From an uncultured Balneolaceae bacterium (GTDB lineage: Bacteria; Bacteroidota; Rhodothermia; Balneolales; Balneolaceae): 35,045 nt of DNA. Position 1 is the stretch's first letter. Each line of letters starts with the position of its first letter. The DNA lies in the NCBI GenBank assembly GCA_913057825.1, contig CAJXOW010000036.1, positions 1-35,045 on the forward strand, given 5' to 3'. Of the stretch, positions 17,211 through 25,699 are shown piece by piece. A program made the translations under genes and the position numbers. The notes below the pieces were generated by a model that was given only the letters and a program-made list of their open reading frames with translations, searched no databases and was not told the DNA's origin.

Positions 17211-17248
17211 CTTTAACTATTCTTAACCATTTATTATTCGGAAACTTT

Positions 17249-18994
17249 ATGAGCGATAAAAAATTAAATAAATACAGTTCGAGATTAACCCAGCGCAGGT
17301 CGCAGGTTGGGTCCCAGGCCATGTTGTATGGGGTGGGATTGGATGATAACGATATGAATAAACCCCAAATCGGCATTGCGAGTACCGGTTGGGAGGGCAA
17401 TCCCTGTAATATGCATTTAAACGGGTTGGCACAGCATATTAAGCAAAGTACGCAGAATAGTGACCTGATTGGCTTTATTTTTCATACGATCGGGGTGAGC
17501 GACGGAATTTCGATGGGTACTCAAGGTATGAAGTTTTCGCTGCCTTCTCGTGAAGTAATAGCCGACTCCATCGAGACGGTAATGAATGCCCAGTGGTATG
17601 ATGGAAACATTTCGGTAGTAGGTTGCGACAAAAATATGCCGGGAGCTGTTATTGCCATGGCGAGATTTAATCGGCCCAGCATCATGGTATACGGGGGGAC
17701 TATTCGCCCCGGTTGTTATGAAGGAGAAAAGCTGGATATCGTTTCAGCATTTGAATCATATGGCAAGTACATCTCCAAAGAAATTGACGAAGAAAAACTT
17801 AATAATGTATTGCGCAATGCGTGTCCGGGTGCGGGCGCATGCGGCGGTATGTATACGGCCAATACGATGGCTTCTGCAATTGAAACGATGGGATTGAGTC
17901 TGCCTTACAGCTCGTCTATTCCCGCTACACACGAGGATAAAATCAAGGAGTGCGAACAGGCGGGGCAGGCCATGCGTCACCTGCTGGAAGAAGATATCAA
18001 GCCGCGGGATATTATGACCAAAAAAGCTTTTGAAAATGCAATCACGATGGTCACGATACTAGGGGGATCCACAAATGCTGTGTTGCACCTGTTGGCCATG
18101 GCTCGTGCAGCAGAGGTCGATCTGACAATCGACGATTTTCAGCGTATTAGCAATGAAACTCCTTACCTGGCCGATTTGAAACCGAGTGGGCAGTACCTGA
18201 TGGAAGATCTCTATAATATCGGCGGAGTGCCGGGTGTTCAAAAAATGTTGTTGAAGGAGGGTTACTTGCACGGTGATTGCTTGACGGTAACCGGGCATAC
18301 CCTCGAAGAAAATGTTGCAGATTTACCGGGATTGGATGAAGATCAGCAGATTATGGCTTCTTTCGATCAACCTATTAAGAAAACGGGTCACCTGGAGATT
18401 TTGTACGGCGATCTTGCTCCAAAAGGATCCGTTGCCAAGATTACCGGAAAGGAAGGAGAATGGTTCAAGGGACCGGCCCGCGTTTTCAACTCGGAGGAAG
18501 AAAGCCTGGAAGCTATTGAAAATGGTAAAGTCCAGGAAGGGGATGTCGTGGTAATACGGTACGAGGGACCCAAAGGCGGTCCTGGAATGCGCGAGATGCT
18601 TCAGATAACGGCTGCAATTATGGGAGCTGGTCTTGGAGATTCGGTGGCTTTGATTACCGATGGACGCTTTTCGGGCGGTACCCACGGTTTCGTGATTGGT
18701 CATATTACACCGGAAGCCCAGGTTGGTGGCCCGATAGGTCTTCTGGAGGATGGTGATATTATTACCATCGATGCGGTTAACCGCATGATTTCGGTGGAGT
18801 GGGATGAAGAAGAGTTCGAAAAAAGAAAAAATAAATGGGAGCAACCACCTCTGCGGGTTAACAGTGGTTCGCTTTATAAATATGCCCGACTGGTTTCTAA
18901 TGCTTCGGAAGGAGCAGTAACGGATGCACCCGACCGGGATGAAGCAAAGCCCGCTGAAGCAGATGAAACGATTACAAGCCCGATCGATTCTTAG
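17249..18994 (+). CDS. ilvD: Dihydroxy-acid dehydratase
   Basis: A 581-residue Fe-S dehydratase that converts dihydroxyisovalerate and dihydroxymethylvalerate to the 2-oxoacids, the only ilv step missing from the operon on the other strand. Three cysteines (Cys53 in GNPCNMH, Cys126 in GCDKNMPG, Cys198 in GAGACGG) have the spacing of the three-Cys class that binds a [2Fe-2S] cluster in actinobacterial and plant enzymes. The C-terminal swivel domain has [20 protein letters not shown], quoted as [12 protein letters not shown], and [17 protein letters not shown] 17249 ([15 protein letters not shown]) is chosen; the frame is open to 17189, but that extension is translated repeat sequence. The C-terminus carries an acidic tail of about 30 residues. 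It is divergent from the ilv/leu operon and may share control with it. Confidence 0.95.
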   Translation: MSDKKLNKYSSRLTQRRSQVGSQAMLYGVGLDDNDMNKPQIGIASTGWEGNPCNMHLNGLAQHIKQSTQNSDLIGFIFHTIGVSDGISMGTQGMKFSLPSREVIADSIETVMNAQWYDGNISVVGCDKNMPGAVIAMARFNRPSIMVYGGTIRPGCYEGEKLDIVSAFESYGKYISKEIDEEKLNNVLRNACPGAGACGGMYTANTMASAIETMGLSLPYSSSIPATHEDKIKECEQAGQAMRHLLEEDIKPRDIMTKKAFENAITMVTILGGSTNAVLHLLAMARAAEVDLTIDDFQRISNETPYLADLKPSGQYLMEDLYNIGGVPGVQKMLLKEGYLHGDCLTVTGHTLEENVADLPGLDEDQQIMASFDQPIKKTGHLEILYGDLAPKGSVAKITGKEGEWFKGPARVFNSEEESLEAIENGKVQEGDVVVIRYEGPKGGPGMREMLQITAAIMGAGLGDSVALITDGRFSGGTHGFVIGHITPEAQVGGPIGLLEDGDIITIDAVNRMISVEWDEEEFEKRKNKWEQPPLRVNSGSLYKYARLVSNASEGAVTDAPDRDEAKPAEADETITSPIDS

Positions 18995-19010
18995 ATTTTA
19001 TAGCCATTTA

Positions 19011-19245
19011 GCCCGCATTTCTCACAAGTAATTTTTTGTAAATTGTCATGTTGCTTTGAAGTCGGTTCTTAACTTCAACAATTAATTGAAATTTTTGAAA
19101 CAGTTTGTCCCAACGCTGCGAAATTTGCTCGTCTGCGGCGTTAACGGAACGACCGGCTTGATCGATGTACTACTGTACATCTCCTGCGCCGCCGCCCCGT
19201 CGCCTTGCAGACGAACAAATTTCTTGGTGAGAAGTGCGGGTTAGG
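19011..19245. repeat. Nested inverted-repeat element (MITE/REP-like)
   Basis: This fills the gap between ilvD and the E1 gene. The outer ends are imperfect inverted copies: GCCCGCATTTCTCACAAG at 19011-19028, and near 19224-19245 the reverse complement of a closely related sequence (TTGGTGAGAAGTGCGGGTTAGGC). Inside is a 17-bp inverted repeat with one mismatch (GAAATTTGCTCGTCTGC, 19120-19136; GCAGACGAACAAATTTC, 19207-19223), with a central 7-bp hairpin (GATGTAC-TACT-GTACATC, 19164-19181). There is no coding frame and no transposase. The whole could fold into one long stem, and it is locally more GC-rich than the AT-rich sequence around it. A non-autonomous mobile element or REP-type repeat is the best reading. 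It may also stop ilvD transcription. Confidence 0.7.
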
Positions 19246-19346
19246 CTGGTACCAATTTTTGTAAATGGCTGCTGATACTATTATAATTTCAGTAGAGAAA
19301 GGATGATTTTTGAGGGCGATTGTCTGTATAACTTTAACTACTATTT

Positions 19347-21770
19347 ATGGGACAGGCAGAATTAACTACCTCTACGGGAAAACAGTCTCTAAGTCAAGAT
19401 GAAGTTCAAACCATTTTGGATGACTATGAGCTGGCTGTTAAAAGTAGAGAAGCTTCTTTACTGGGTCGAAAGGAAGTGCTGACCGGGAAAGCAAAGTTTG
19501 GAATTTTTGGTGACGGGAAAGAGTTGCCTCAAATTGCCAAAGCCAAGTTTTTCGAAGAAGGCGATTGGCGATCGGGGTATTATCGCGACCAAACGTTGAT
19601 GCTGGCGATTGGCGAGCTAACCCTTAAACAGTTTTTCGCTCAGCTATACGGGCATCCCGACGAAGAGGCGGATCCATCGTCAGCCGGCCGCCAGATGAAT
19701 AACCATTTTGCCACCCGATACCTTGATAAAGACGGAAATTGGAAATCCCAGGTCGATCGAAAAAACAGTTCAGCAGATATTTCTCCCGTTAGCGGTCAAA
19801 TGGGACGGATGCTGGGACTCGGTCTTGCTTCCCGGGTCTACCGTGAGCGTGAAGAGCTCGATCTGGAGAATAAATTTTCCCGAAACGGCAGAGAAGTGGT
19901 ATTCGGAACGATAGGTGATTCAAGTACGTCAGAGGGTATTTTCTGGGAAGCTCTTAATGCAGCGGGGGTGTTGCAGATCCCGATGGTTCTTTCAGTTTGG
20001 GATGATGGATACGGGATTTCAGTTCCCAAGTCCTACCAAACAACCAAACAGAGTATCTCGGCAATTCTGAAGGGGTTTCAGCGTACCAAAAAGCAAGAGG
20101 GGCTCGAGGTCTTGTCAGTCAAGGGGTGGAACTACAATGATTTGATTAAAACGTATCATGAAGCATCTCAATTGGCCCGTGAAGAGCACGTACCGGTCGT
20201 TGTTCATGTGGAGGAATTAACTCAGCCCCAGGGACATTCTACATCGGGATCCCATGAGCGGTATAAAAATGATGAACGACTTGAATGGGAACGGGAGCAT
20301 GATTGCAACAAGCGGATGCGTGCCTGGATCCTGAAAAAGGACTTTGCTACGGAGCAGGAGCTTGAAGAGATTGAGAAACGAGCAAAAAACCAGGCCAGTA
20401 AAGCCAAAAGGGAAGCATGGAATGAGATACGAGCACCCATTAACAAAGAGATTGAACAAGTCAACGCTCTGATAGATAATTTGCGATCAGAATCGAGTCA
20501 ATCCGATCAACTGTCGGCTGTTCTGAATGAACTCGACCAGGTAATGACGCCGGGCCGAAAAGATATCATGGAAACTGCTAAAAAAGCAGCTCGGATTGTT
20601 CGTGATGAAGATATTGAAGCCAGAGATGACCTGGTGGAGTGGGTGCGGGAATATCAAAAGAGTAATGATCATAAGTATGACTCCCACATTTATAGCAATT
20701 CTGATAAGAGCCCCCTACGTATTGACGGCACTCCCCCCGAATACAGCGATGATGCGGAAGAAGTAGATGGTCGCGTGGTTCTGAGGGATAATTTTGATAT
20801 GCTGTTAAAAGAGTTTCCGGAAGTATCTATTTTTGGTGAGGACACCGGACGGTTGGGGGGCGTGAATCTCGGTCTTGAAGGGCTCCAGGAAAAATATGGC
20901 GAGTTGCGGGTTGGTGATACGGGCATTCGGGAAGCATCTATCGTCGGACAGGGAATCGGGATGGCGATGCGGGGCTTACGGCCCATTGCTGAAATCCAGT
21001 ATCTTGATTATTTGTTGTTTGCTTATCAGATTATGAGCGATGATATGTCCACGGTTCATTACCGGACTAAAGGGGGGCAGAAAGCGCCTCTAATTGTACG
21101 GACAAGGGGACATCGACTGGAAGGCATCTGGCATTCAGGTTCGCCCCTGGGAATTCTTATTCATGGTATGCGGGGCATACATATTTGCGTACCTCGCAAT
21201 CTGACACAGGCTGCCGGATTTTATAATACCTTGCTACGGGGCGATGATCCCGCCCTGATAATTGAACCATTGAACGCATACCGACTAAAAGAAAAACGCC
21301 CAAGTAACTTAGGGGAATTTACTATTCCGTTGGGAGTCCCGGAAATCGTAAGAGAGGGAAGTGATATAACGGTGGTCTCGTATGGATCCACATTGAACAT
21401 CGCTCAAAGGGTTTGCGCAGATTTGCAGGAAGTGGACATATCCGTTGAACTGGTTGATGTCCGAACCCTGCTTCCCTTTGACCGGGAGCATCGAATTGTT
21501 GAATCTCTCAAGAAAACTAATCGCGTACTGTTTCTTGACGAGGACATGCCGGGGGCGGCAACCGGTTTTATGATGCAAAAAGTATTGGATGCACAGGGAG
21601 GATATTTCTATCTCGATTCGGCTCCCCAGATCTTATCTGCCAAACCACACCGGCCGGCCTACGGTTCCGATGGGGATTACTTTTCGAAACCAAATGCCGA
21701 GGATATCTTCGACAAAATTTATTCAATTATGAATGAGGCAGATCCAAAGAAGTATCCGGATATTTTTTAG
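19347..21770 (+). CDS. Fused alpha/beta E1 of branched-chain 2-oxoacid dehydrogenase
   Basis: An 807-residue ThDP-dependent E1 with alpha and beta parts in one chain. The alpha half has YYRDQTLMLAIGELTL and the ThDP motif from GDSSTSEG (190-197) to WDDGYGISVP (218-227). GDSS and DDGYGIS differ from the usual GDGA and ENNxYG, a form common in Bacteroidota fused E1 proteins. The beta half begins near residue 475 and includes IFGEDTGRLGGV, GIREASIVGQGIGMAMRGLRP and a transketolase C-terminal domain (LLPFDREHRIVESLKKTNRV). Between them is an extra charged, helical segment of about 130 residues (about 310-440). Fused bacterial E1 proteins are often shorter, around 660-700. It would decarboxylate 2-oxoisovalerate-type acids to branched acyl-CoA. 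No E2 or E3 gene is nearby. Substrate is inferred from family and from the ilv/leu neighbours; pyruvate remains possible. Confidence 0.82.
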   Translation: MGQAELTTSTGKQSLSQDEVQTILDDYELAVKSREASLLGRKEVLTGKAKFGIFGDGKELPQIAKAKFFEEGDWRSGYYRDQTLMLAIGELTLKQFFAQLYGHPDEEADPSSAGRQMNNHFATRYLDKDGNWKSQVDRKNSSADISPVSGQMGRMLGLGLASRVYREREELDLENKFSRNGREVVFGTIGDSSTSEGIFWEALNAAGVLQIPMVLSVWDDGYGISVPKSYQTTKQSISAILKGFQRTKKQEGLEVLSVKGWNYNDLIKTYHEASQLAREEHVPVVVHVEELTQPQGHSTSGSHERYKNDERLEWEREHDCNKRMRAWILKKDFATEQELEEIEKRAKNQASKAKREAWNEIRAPINKEIEQVNALIDNLRSESSQSDQLSAVLNELDQVMTPGRKDIMETAKKAARIVRDEDIEARDDLVEWVREYQKSNDHKYDSHIYSNSDKSPLRIDGTPPEYSDDAEEVDGRVVLRDNFDMLLKEFPEVSIFGEDTGRLGGVNLGLEGLQEKYGELRVGDTGIREASIVGQGIGMAMRGLRPIAEIQYLDYLLFAYQIMSDDMSTVHYRTKGGQKAPLIVRTRGHRLEGIWHSGSPLGILIHGMRGIHICVPRNLTQAAGFYNTLLRGDDPALIIEPLNAYRLKEKRPSNLGEFTIPLGVPEIVREGSDITVVSYGSTLNIAQRVCADLQEVDISVELVDVRTLLPFDREHRIVESLKKTNRVLFLDEDMPGAATGFMMQKVLDAQGGYFYLDSAPQILSAKPHRPAYGSDGDYFSKPNAEDIFDKIYSIMNEADPKKYPDIF

Positions 21771-21883
21771 GCTCCATGCTCCAGGCTCCACGTGTATTCG
21801 AGTTCGCAATGTATTTTTGTATATACACACTAACAATACCTGCTGGAATGCACGTGGAGCCTGGAGCGTGGTGCCTAAAAAAT
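21762..21883. repeat. 33-bp inverted repeat spanning both convergent stop codons
   Basis: The arms 21762-21794 and 21851-21883 are reverse complements at 31 of 33 positions and flank a 56-base loop. The left arm starts inside the last codons of the E1 gene and includes its TAG; the right arm includes the TAG of the heme O synthase gene. The arm core is the GGAGCCTGGAGC motif also found before ilvD. The T-run is at the outer 5' side and the A-run at the outer 3' side, so they pair within the stem and no free U-tail is left. It is therefore not a standard intrinsic terminator, though it separates two convergent genes. Confidence 0.85.
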
Positions 21884-22786
21884 CAAATCCACCAAAATAA
21901 AGAGCCAGATAACAGGAAGGTAGACAAACGAAGAGAACATCAATTGTTTGGCGTTATTTTTTGAACGAGACAGGGCGAAACGGATGCCGTAGTAGAGGTA
22001 GGCCAGCGTCGTCAGCATTCCGCCGATGAGATATATCATGCCCGCCATATTGATTGCGTATAGTGCGTAGACGACCGGCAGCAGGAGGCCCAGGAACAGC
22101 AGCACAAATCCGGCTGTTTTATACCCTTTTTCATCATTGCGGGGAAGCATATTAAAGCCTGCATTTTGATAGTCATCACTGCACAGCCAAGCAATTGCCA
22201 GTACGTGGGGAACTTGCCAAAGGAACACAATGCCGAATAGAATCCAGACGCCGGGCTCCATTAAAGAAGCACCCGTCGCGGCCCAACCTCCCACCGGTGG
22301 CAGAGCCCCCGGAATGGCGCCTATAATCATATTAATAAAACTAACCCGTTTCATGGGAGTGTAGACCCCTAAATAAATCGCCGTAGTCAGTATGGAGATC
22401 AGTCCCGCTATCCAGTTAACCATCAGGACCAGGTAAATTAATCCCCCGAAAATAAGTATAAGCGAGAAAGTGAGCCCTTCACGGGGCGTGATGCGATTTT
22501 CAGGCAGGGGACGGGAGTTGGTGCGATTCATCAAGCGGTCAAGTTTGCGCTCGATAAACTGGTTATGAGCAGCCGTACCCGCAGCAATCAGATAGGTGCC
22601 GAAGACCGCGTGAAACAGGAGGGAGTAAGAAAAACTACCGGTTGATCCAATCAAAAATCCCATAAGCATGCTGGCCACCACCGTAAAGGTGATACCTGGC
22701 TTGGTCATTTCATAGTAAGCAACCCATTTTCCGGTTGCCAGATAGTTTGATATATATTTAACCGAAGACCGCATGCTTCTTAACAT
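21875..22786 (-). CDS. ctaB: Protoheme IX farnesyltransferase (heme O synthase)
   Basis: A 303-residue UbiA-family membrane prenyltransferase that adds a farnesyl group to heme b, giving heme O for the a-type hemes of cytochrome oxidase. About eight or nine hydrophobic helices are visible. The first Asp-rich site is NQFIERKLDRLMNRTNSRPLP (about 75-95, quoted as NQFIERKLDRLMNRT), and the second region contains YTPMKRVSFINMIIGAIPGALP near 146-167 (quoted as YTPMKRVSFIN and GAIPGALPP). It is the last gene of the act/cox operon, 135 bases after subunit IV. Its stop codon lies inside the inverted repeat shared with the E1 gene. The hem/cta role fits an aa3/caa3-type oxidase. Confidence 0.95.
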   Translation of the reverse strand: MLRSMRSSVKYISNYLATGKWVAYYEMTKPGITFTVVASMLMGFLIGSTGSFSYSLLFHAVFGTYLIAAGTAAHNQFIERKLDRLMNRTNSRPLPENRITPREGLTFSLILIFGGLIYLVLMVNWIAGLISILTTAIYLGVYTPMKRVSFINMIIGAIPGALPPVGGWAATGASLMEPGVWILFGIVFLWQVPHVLAIAWLCSDDYQNAGFNMLPRNDEKGYKTAGFVLLFLGLLLPVVYALYAINMAGMIYLIGGMLTTLAYLYYGIRFALSRSKNNAKQLMFSSFVYLPVIWLFILVDLIF

Positions 22787-22921
22787 TCACCTCACATCAT
22801 TATCAATCAATACGTTAAGTTTGAACCAGGTTAAAAGCCCGGCAGGCAACCTCCTTACGATACCCAGCGTTAAAGGATATCAAATTAAGTTTGTTTTCTG
22901 GCCAGTACCGTTGAAAATCGG

Positions 22922-23224
22922 TCAAAAGGTAGCTATAAGATTTTCTCTGTAAGCAATATCCAAAAGCGAAAGCCCTATTAATAGGAAGACAAATAATACA
23001 GAAAGTATCAAGAGCATGGAATTAAACTTTCGATCCCAATAAAGCTCCATGAAAAAGGCGGCGACCAGGCTCGCTTTGCCGAAAGCTATGAGTAATGCAA
23101 CAACAATGTTAAATGGGCTTGGGATATGAATATAAGCGACAGCTACTGTAAGTGCAGTCAATACCATCAATCCGCCGCCGACGGCAAAGAGTTGTTTTTT
23201 GGATGGGATATGATGTAAGTCCAT
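22922..23224 (-). CDS. Cytochrome c oxidase subunit IV family protein
   Basis: A 100-residue protein with three hydrophobic segments (about residues 13-32, 37-57 and 68-90), matching the prokaryotic subunit IV (COX4_pro) family. LLIAFGKASLVAAFFMELYWDRKFN is the family's typical middle, quoted as AFGKASLVAAFFMELYW. The subunit is small, non-catalytic and thought to help assemble or stabilise the oxidase. It lies 30 bases after subunit III and shares its operon, which supports the call. Confidence 0.88.
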   Translation of the reverse strand: MDLHHIPSKKQLFAVGGGLMVLTALTVAVAYIHIPSPFNIVVALLIAFGKASLVAAFFMELYWDRKFNSMLLILSVLFVFLLIGLSLLDIAYRENLIATF

Positions 23225-23254
23225 GATCGTCTTAAACCGTTTTTACGTGTAATT

Positions 23255-23911
23255 TTAACCGATTAGGTAGAATAAAGGAAATAAAAAGATCCAGATGATA
23301 TCTACAAGGTGCCAGTATAAACCGGTTATTTCCACAGGGTTATAATACTGGCTGTGATACTTGCCTTTGGAAGCTCCGATAATAAGCCAGATCATTAGTC
23401 CAATTCCGATAACTACGTGTAATCCGTGCATCCCCGTCATCACGTAATATAGACTGAAAAATATGGGAGCCTTGGGATGCTCAATTCCTTCAAACGCATA
23501 AAATTCACCCGGAAAAATTCCGAGATGAAACTTGTGGGTCCACTCGAAGTATTTAATCACCATAAAGACACAAGCGAGTAGAATCGTCCCTGCAAGATAT
23601 ATAATCTGTTGTCGCTGGTAGTCGAGTTTCGCGGCTCGTATAGCCAAAGCCACTGTCAAACTACTTAAAATAAGTACTACCGTATTAACAGTTCCCATGA
23701 TACGATCCAGTTCAGTCGAAGCTTCAGCAAAAAGCTCCGGGTACCAGATACGGTAGATGGCGTAGGCTGCAAACAGGCCGCCAAAGAATAGGATCTCGGT
23801 CACGAGGAATATCCACATCCCCATTTTAGCCGTATCCAGTTGTTGGTCGGCATCAATAAAGTGATGATCCACAAATTTATTATGGGTTGTAGCCGATGAG
23901 CTCTGAGCCAT
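23255..23911 (-). CDS. ctaE: Cytochrome c oxidase subunit III
   Basis: A 218-residue membrane subunit with about five hydrophobic helices, the short bacterial form that lacks the first two helices of mitochondrial subunit III. KMGMWIFLVTEILFFGGLFAAY near residues 30-51 (quoted as GMWIFLVTEILFFGGL) holds the conserved Glu. YYVMTGMHGLHVVIG and ITGLYWHLVDIIWIFLFPLFY, with conserved histidines, are typical of the family. It lies in the operon that begins with actA, but subunits I and II are not in the window. The ATG at 23911 gives a hydrophilic N-terminus with several histidines (THNKFVDHHFID). Confidence 0.94.
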   Translation of the reverse strand: MAQSSSATTHNKFVDHHFIDADQQLDTAKMGMWIFLVTEILFFGGLFAAYAIYRIWYPELFAEASTELDRIMGTVNTVVLILSSLTVALAIRAAKLDYQRQQIIYLAGTILLACVFMVIKYFEWTHKFHLGIFPGEFYAFEGIEHPKAPIFFSLYYVMTGMHGLHVVIGIGLMIWLIIGASKGKYHSQYYNPVEITGLYWHLVDIIWIFLFPLFYLIG

Positions 23912-24026
23912 AAATCAATCGAATTTTACAGGTTAATACGTAAGATGACTATCAGAATTCCTATTTGGTCGCGGTACCCTATGGAATTAACAGAATGCGA
24001 CCGAGTAACTCAAACACTGAAACGTG

Positions 24027-24401
24027 TTACTTGGCAGAATCTTGTGCCATTTTATGGATGGCGCTGTCAATGGGGATATGATAGACCTCTTCTTCCGCGT
24101 TGACGACTCCGAAAGAGTTGAGCTGGCGGGTACCTTGTTCATTCAACTTTCTGATCTGGTTATAGGTCGTGGTATCCTGTACCTCTTCATTGAGTATAAA
24201 TGATGAATGCCCGTACATCTCGATCAGGGCGACCAGGAATATCGCAACCATAACGATAATAAAACCCGTCCAGAAAAACAGGCGCTTGTAATTTAATTCA
24301 TCCTCCATTACGCCATGTTTTACGGAACGAACAAACTCTTTGTCCTGAGAAGTAACTTCGACTTCTTCGGATTGTTGCGATTGTTTTTCGTTATCAGCCA
24401 T
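24027..24401 (-). CDS. Unknown single-helix membrane protein of the act/cox operon
   Basis: A 124-residue protein not recognised with confidence. Residues 1-40 are polar and acidic (NEKQSQQSEEVEVTSQDKEF), followed by one membrane helix at about 41-60 (LFFWTGFIIVMVAIFLVALI). A roughly 60-residue outer part ends in EEEVYHIPIDSAIHKMAQDS. A short IPI-x-x-A-(I/M) tail of this kind appears in small proteins beside cytochrome oxidase genes in other bacteria, as far as can be recalled. There is no CxxCH and no copper motif. It sits between actF and oxidase subunit III, at the place where subunits II and I would often lie. A structural or assembly partner linking Alternative Complex III with the oxidase is a reasonable guess only. 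Confidence 0.75.
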   Translation of the reverse strand: MADNEKQSQQSEEVEVTSQDKEFVRSVKHGVMEDELNYKRLFFWTGFIIVMVAIFLVALIEMYGHSSFILNEEVQDTTTYNQIRKLNEQGTRQLNSFGVVNAEEEVYHIPIDSAIHKMAQDSAK

Positions 24402-24464
24402 AATTATAACTCGTTTTCAAGCGATGTTTGCCACGTTTTTAGTCCAGCCAGCGATCAATATAAA

Positions 24465-25652
24465 TTATAAATGTTTATTTACCGATTGTTCGAGTAATGG
24501 GTCGTTCTCGGGAATTATTTTATGCTTACGAAACTTGTTGAAGAACAAGCCGAAAAAGATTCCACCAAGACCCAGGAAGGTCGTCACATCCATCCAGTTG
24601 ATGCTATAGCCGTGTTCTTTAAGCAGCGGCATGACCAGCCACGACAGTTCAAAAAAGTGTACGGCCAGGATCAAAATGGAAATCGGGATAACTACATTTT
24701 TAATCGACTTCATCTTCTTTGGCAGCAGCACCAGGAACGGAATCAAAAACCGACCGATCAACAAGGCCAGGGCTATACCTTGATAGCCGTGTTCCAGCCG
24801 GTGATGAAACCAGACGGTTTCTTCGGGCAGATTCGCATAATAGATCAGCAAATACTGACAAAACGCAATGTAGGCGTAAAAGATGCTGAATCCGAAGAGG
24901 AGGATGCCCAGATCATAAATATGGGATCGATTAATCGTTTGCTGCAGTACTCCTTTGCTTTGGAGATAAAATACCATCAAGATCATTACTGCAAAAAAGG
25001 CCTGAATGCTCATCGAGAAGAAATACACGGCAAAAATCGTGGAATACCAATGGGGATCCAGGGTCATTAACCAGTCAATGGAAGCAAAGCCAACCGTAAT
25101 AGCGTAAATAAATATGCCGGGTCCGCTGGTACGTCTGAGCAGCGTTTGGAGGCCCCAGTCGCCCGTTTCATCCATTTTGACCGAATTCTTATGCAACCGA
25201 TAACTCAAAAATCCCCATATACCAAAGTATATAAATTGTCGTACTACAAAGAAGGTCGAGTTGAGCCAGGGAGTTTTACCCTGCAAAACGGGATCATGAG
25301 CTACCGCACTATGGTGAGTCCAGTGATAAAGGGTATGCATTCCGAAAAGGACCGGGATCAGGAAGATGGCCCAGGGAAGAATATTGTAGGAGAGTGTTTC
25401 GGGAATGCGACGTACCACGACGCTCCACGATGATCGGGTTACATGCTGAAGCATAACAAAGAAAAGGGCAGCCAGGGCGATACTCATGTAGAAAACCCAG
25501 CTGGTCAGATAAGAGAAGAAAAACTGGTCATGATTCAGAAAATATCCGATTGCACTGGCTATTAAGCCCACAACACCGGTAGCAATCAGGCCCCGTGTGG
25601 GATTCACCTGGTCCGGAAGGGTAAGACGGTCTTTAATATCAACTTGACTCAT
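24465..25652 (-). CDS. actF: Alternative Complex III subunit ActF (NrfD-like)
   Basis: A 395-residue protein with about ten hydrophobic helices, the second NrfD/PsrC-like membrane subunit of quinol:cytochrome c oxidoreductase. Recognisable stretches include HTLYHWTHHSAVAHDPVLQGK and TPWLNSTFFVVRQFIYFGIW, which are typical of ActF, and DWLMTLDPHWYSTIFAVYFF, all quoted here as known family-like pieces. It anchors the complex and lies next to ActC in known structures. It starts 47 bases after actE and is the last act gene of the cluster. Confidence 0.92.
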   Translation of the reverse strand: MSQVDIKDRLTLPDQVNPTRGLIATGVVGLIASAIGYFLNHDQFFFSYLTSWVFYMSIALAALFFVMLQHVTRSSWSVVVRRIPETLSYNILPWAIFLIPVLFGMHTLYHWTHHSAVAHDPVLQGKTPWLNSTFFVVRQFIYFGIWGFLSYRLHKNSVKMDETGDWGLQTLLRRTSGPGIFIYAITVGFASIDWLMTLDPHWYSTIFAVYFFSMSIQAFFAVMILMVFYLQSKGVLQQTINRSHIYDLGILLFGFSIFYAYIAFCQYLLIYYANLPEETVWFHHRLEHGYQGIALALLIGRFLIPFLVLLPKKMKSIKNVVIPISILILAVHFFELSWLVMPLLKEHGYSINWMDVTTFLGLGGIFFGLFFNKFRKHKIIPENDPLLEQSVNKHL

Positions 25653-25699
25653 ATGAAAGTGGTTCTGGGTTTTTAACTTTTCCGGAAAATGCTTACGGT

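Noticed and set aside
17189..17248. 20-codon N-terminal extension of ilvD
   Set aside because: The extension is translated from the 14-bp repeat. ATG 17249 gives the normal dihydroxy-acid dehydratase start.
19309..19336. Bacteroidota-type promoter just before the E1 gene (TTTG and TAACTTTA)
   Set aside because: The spacing is 16 instead of about 19 and the start codon is only about 10 bases further on, too close for a usual leader.
21762..21883. Standard bidirectional Rho-independent terminator
   Set aside because: The T-run precedes and the A-run follows the stem on the plus strand, the reverse of the required order, so no U-tail remains after the hairpin.
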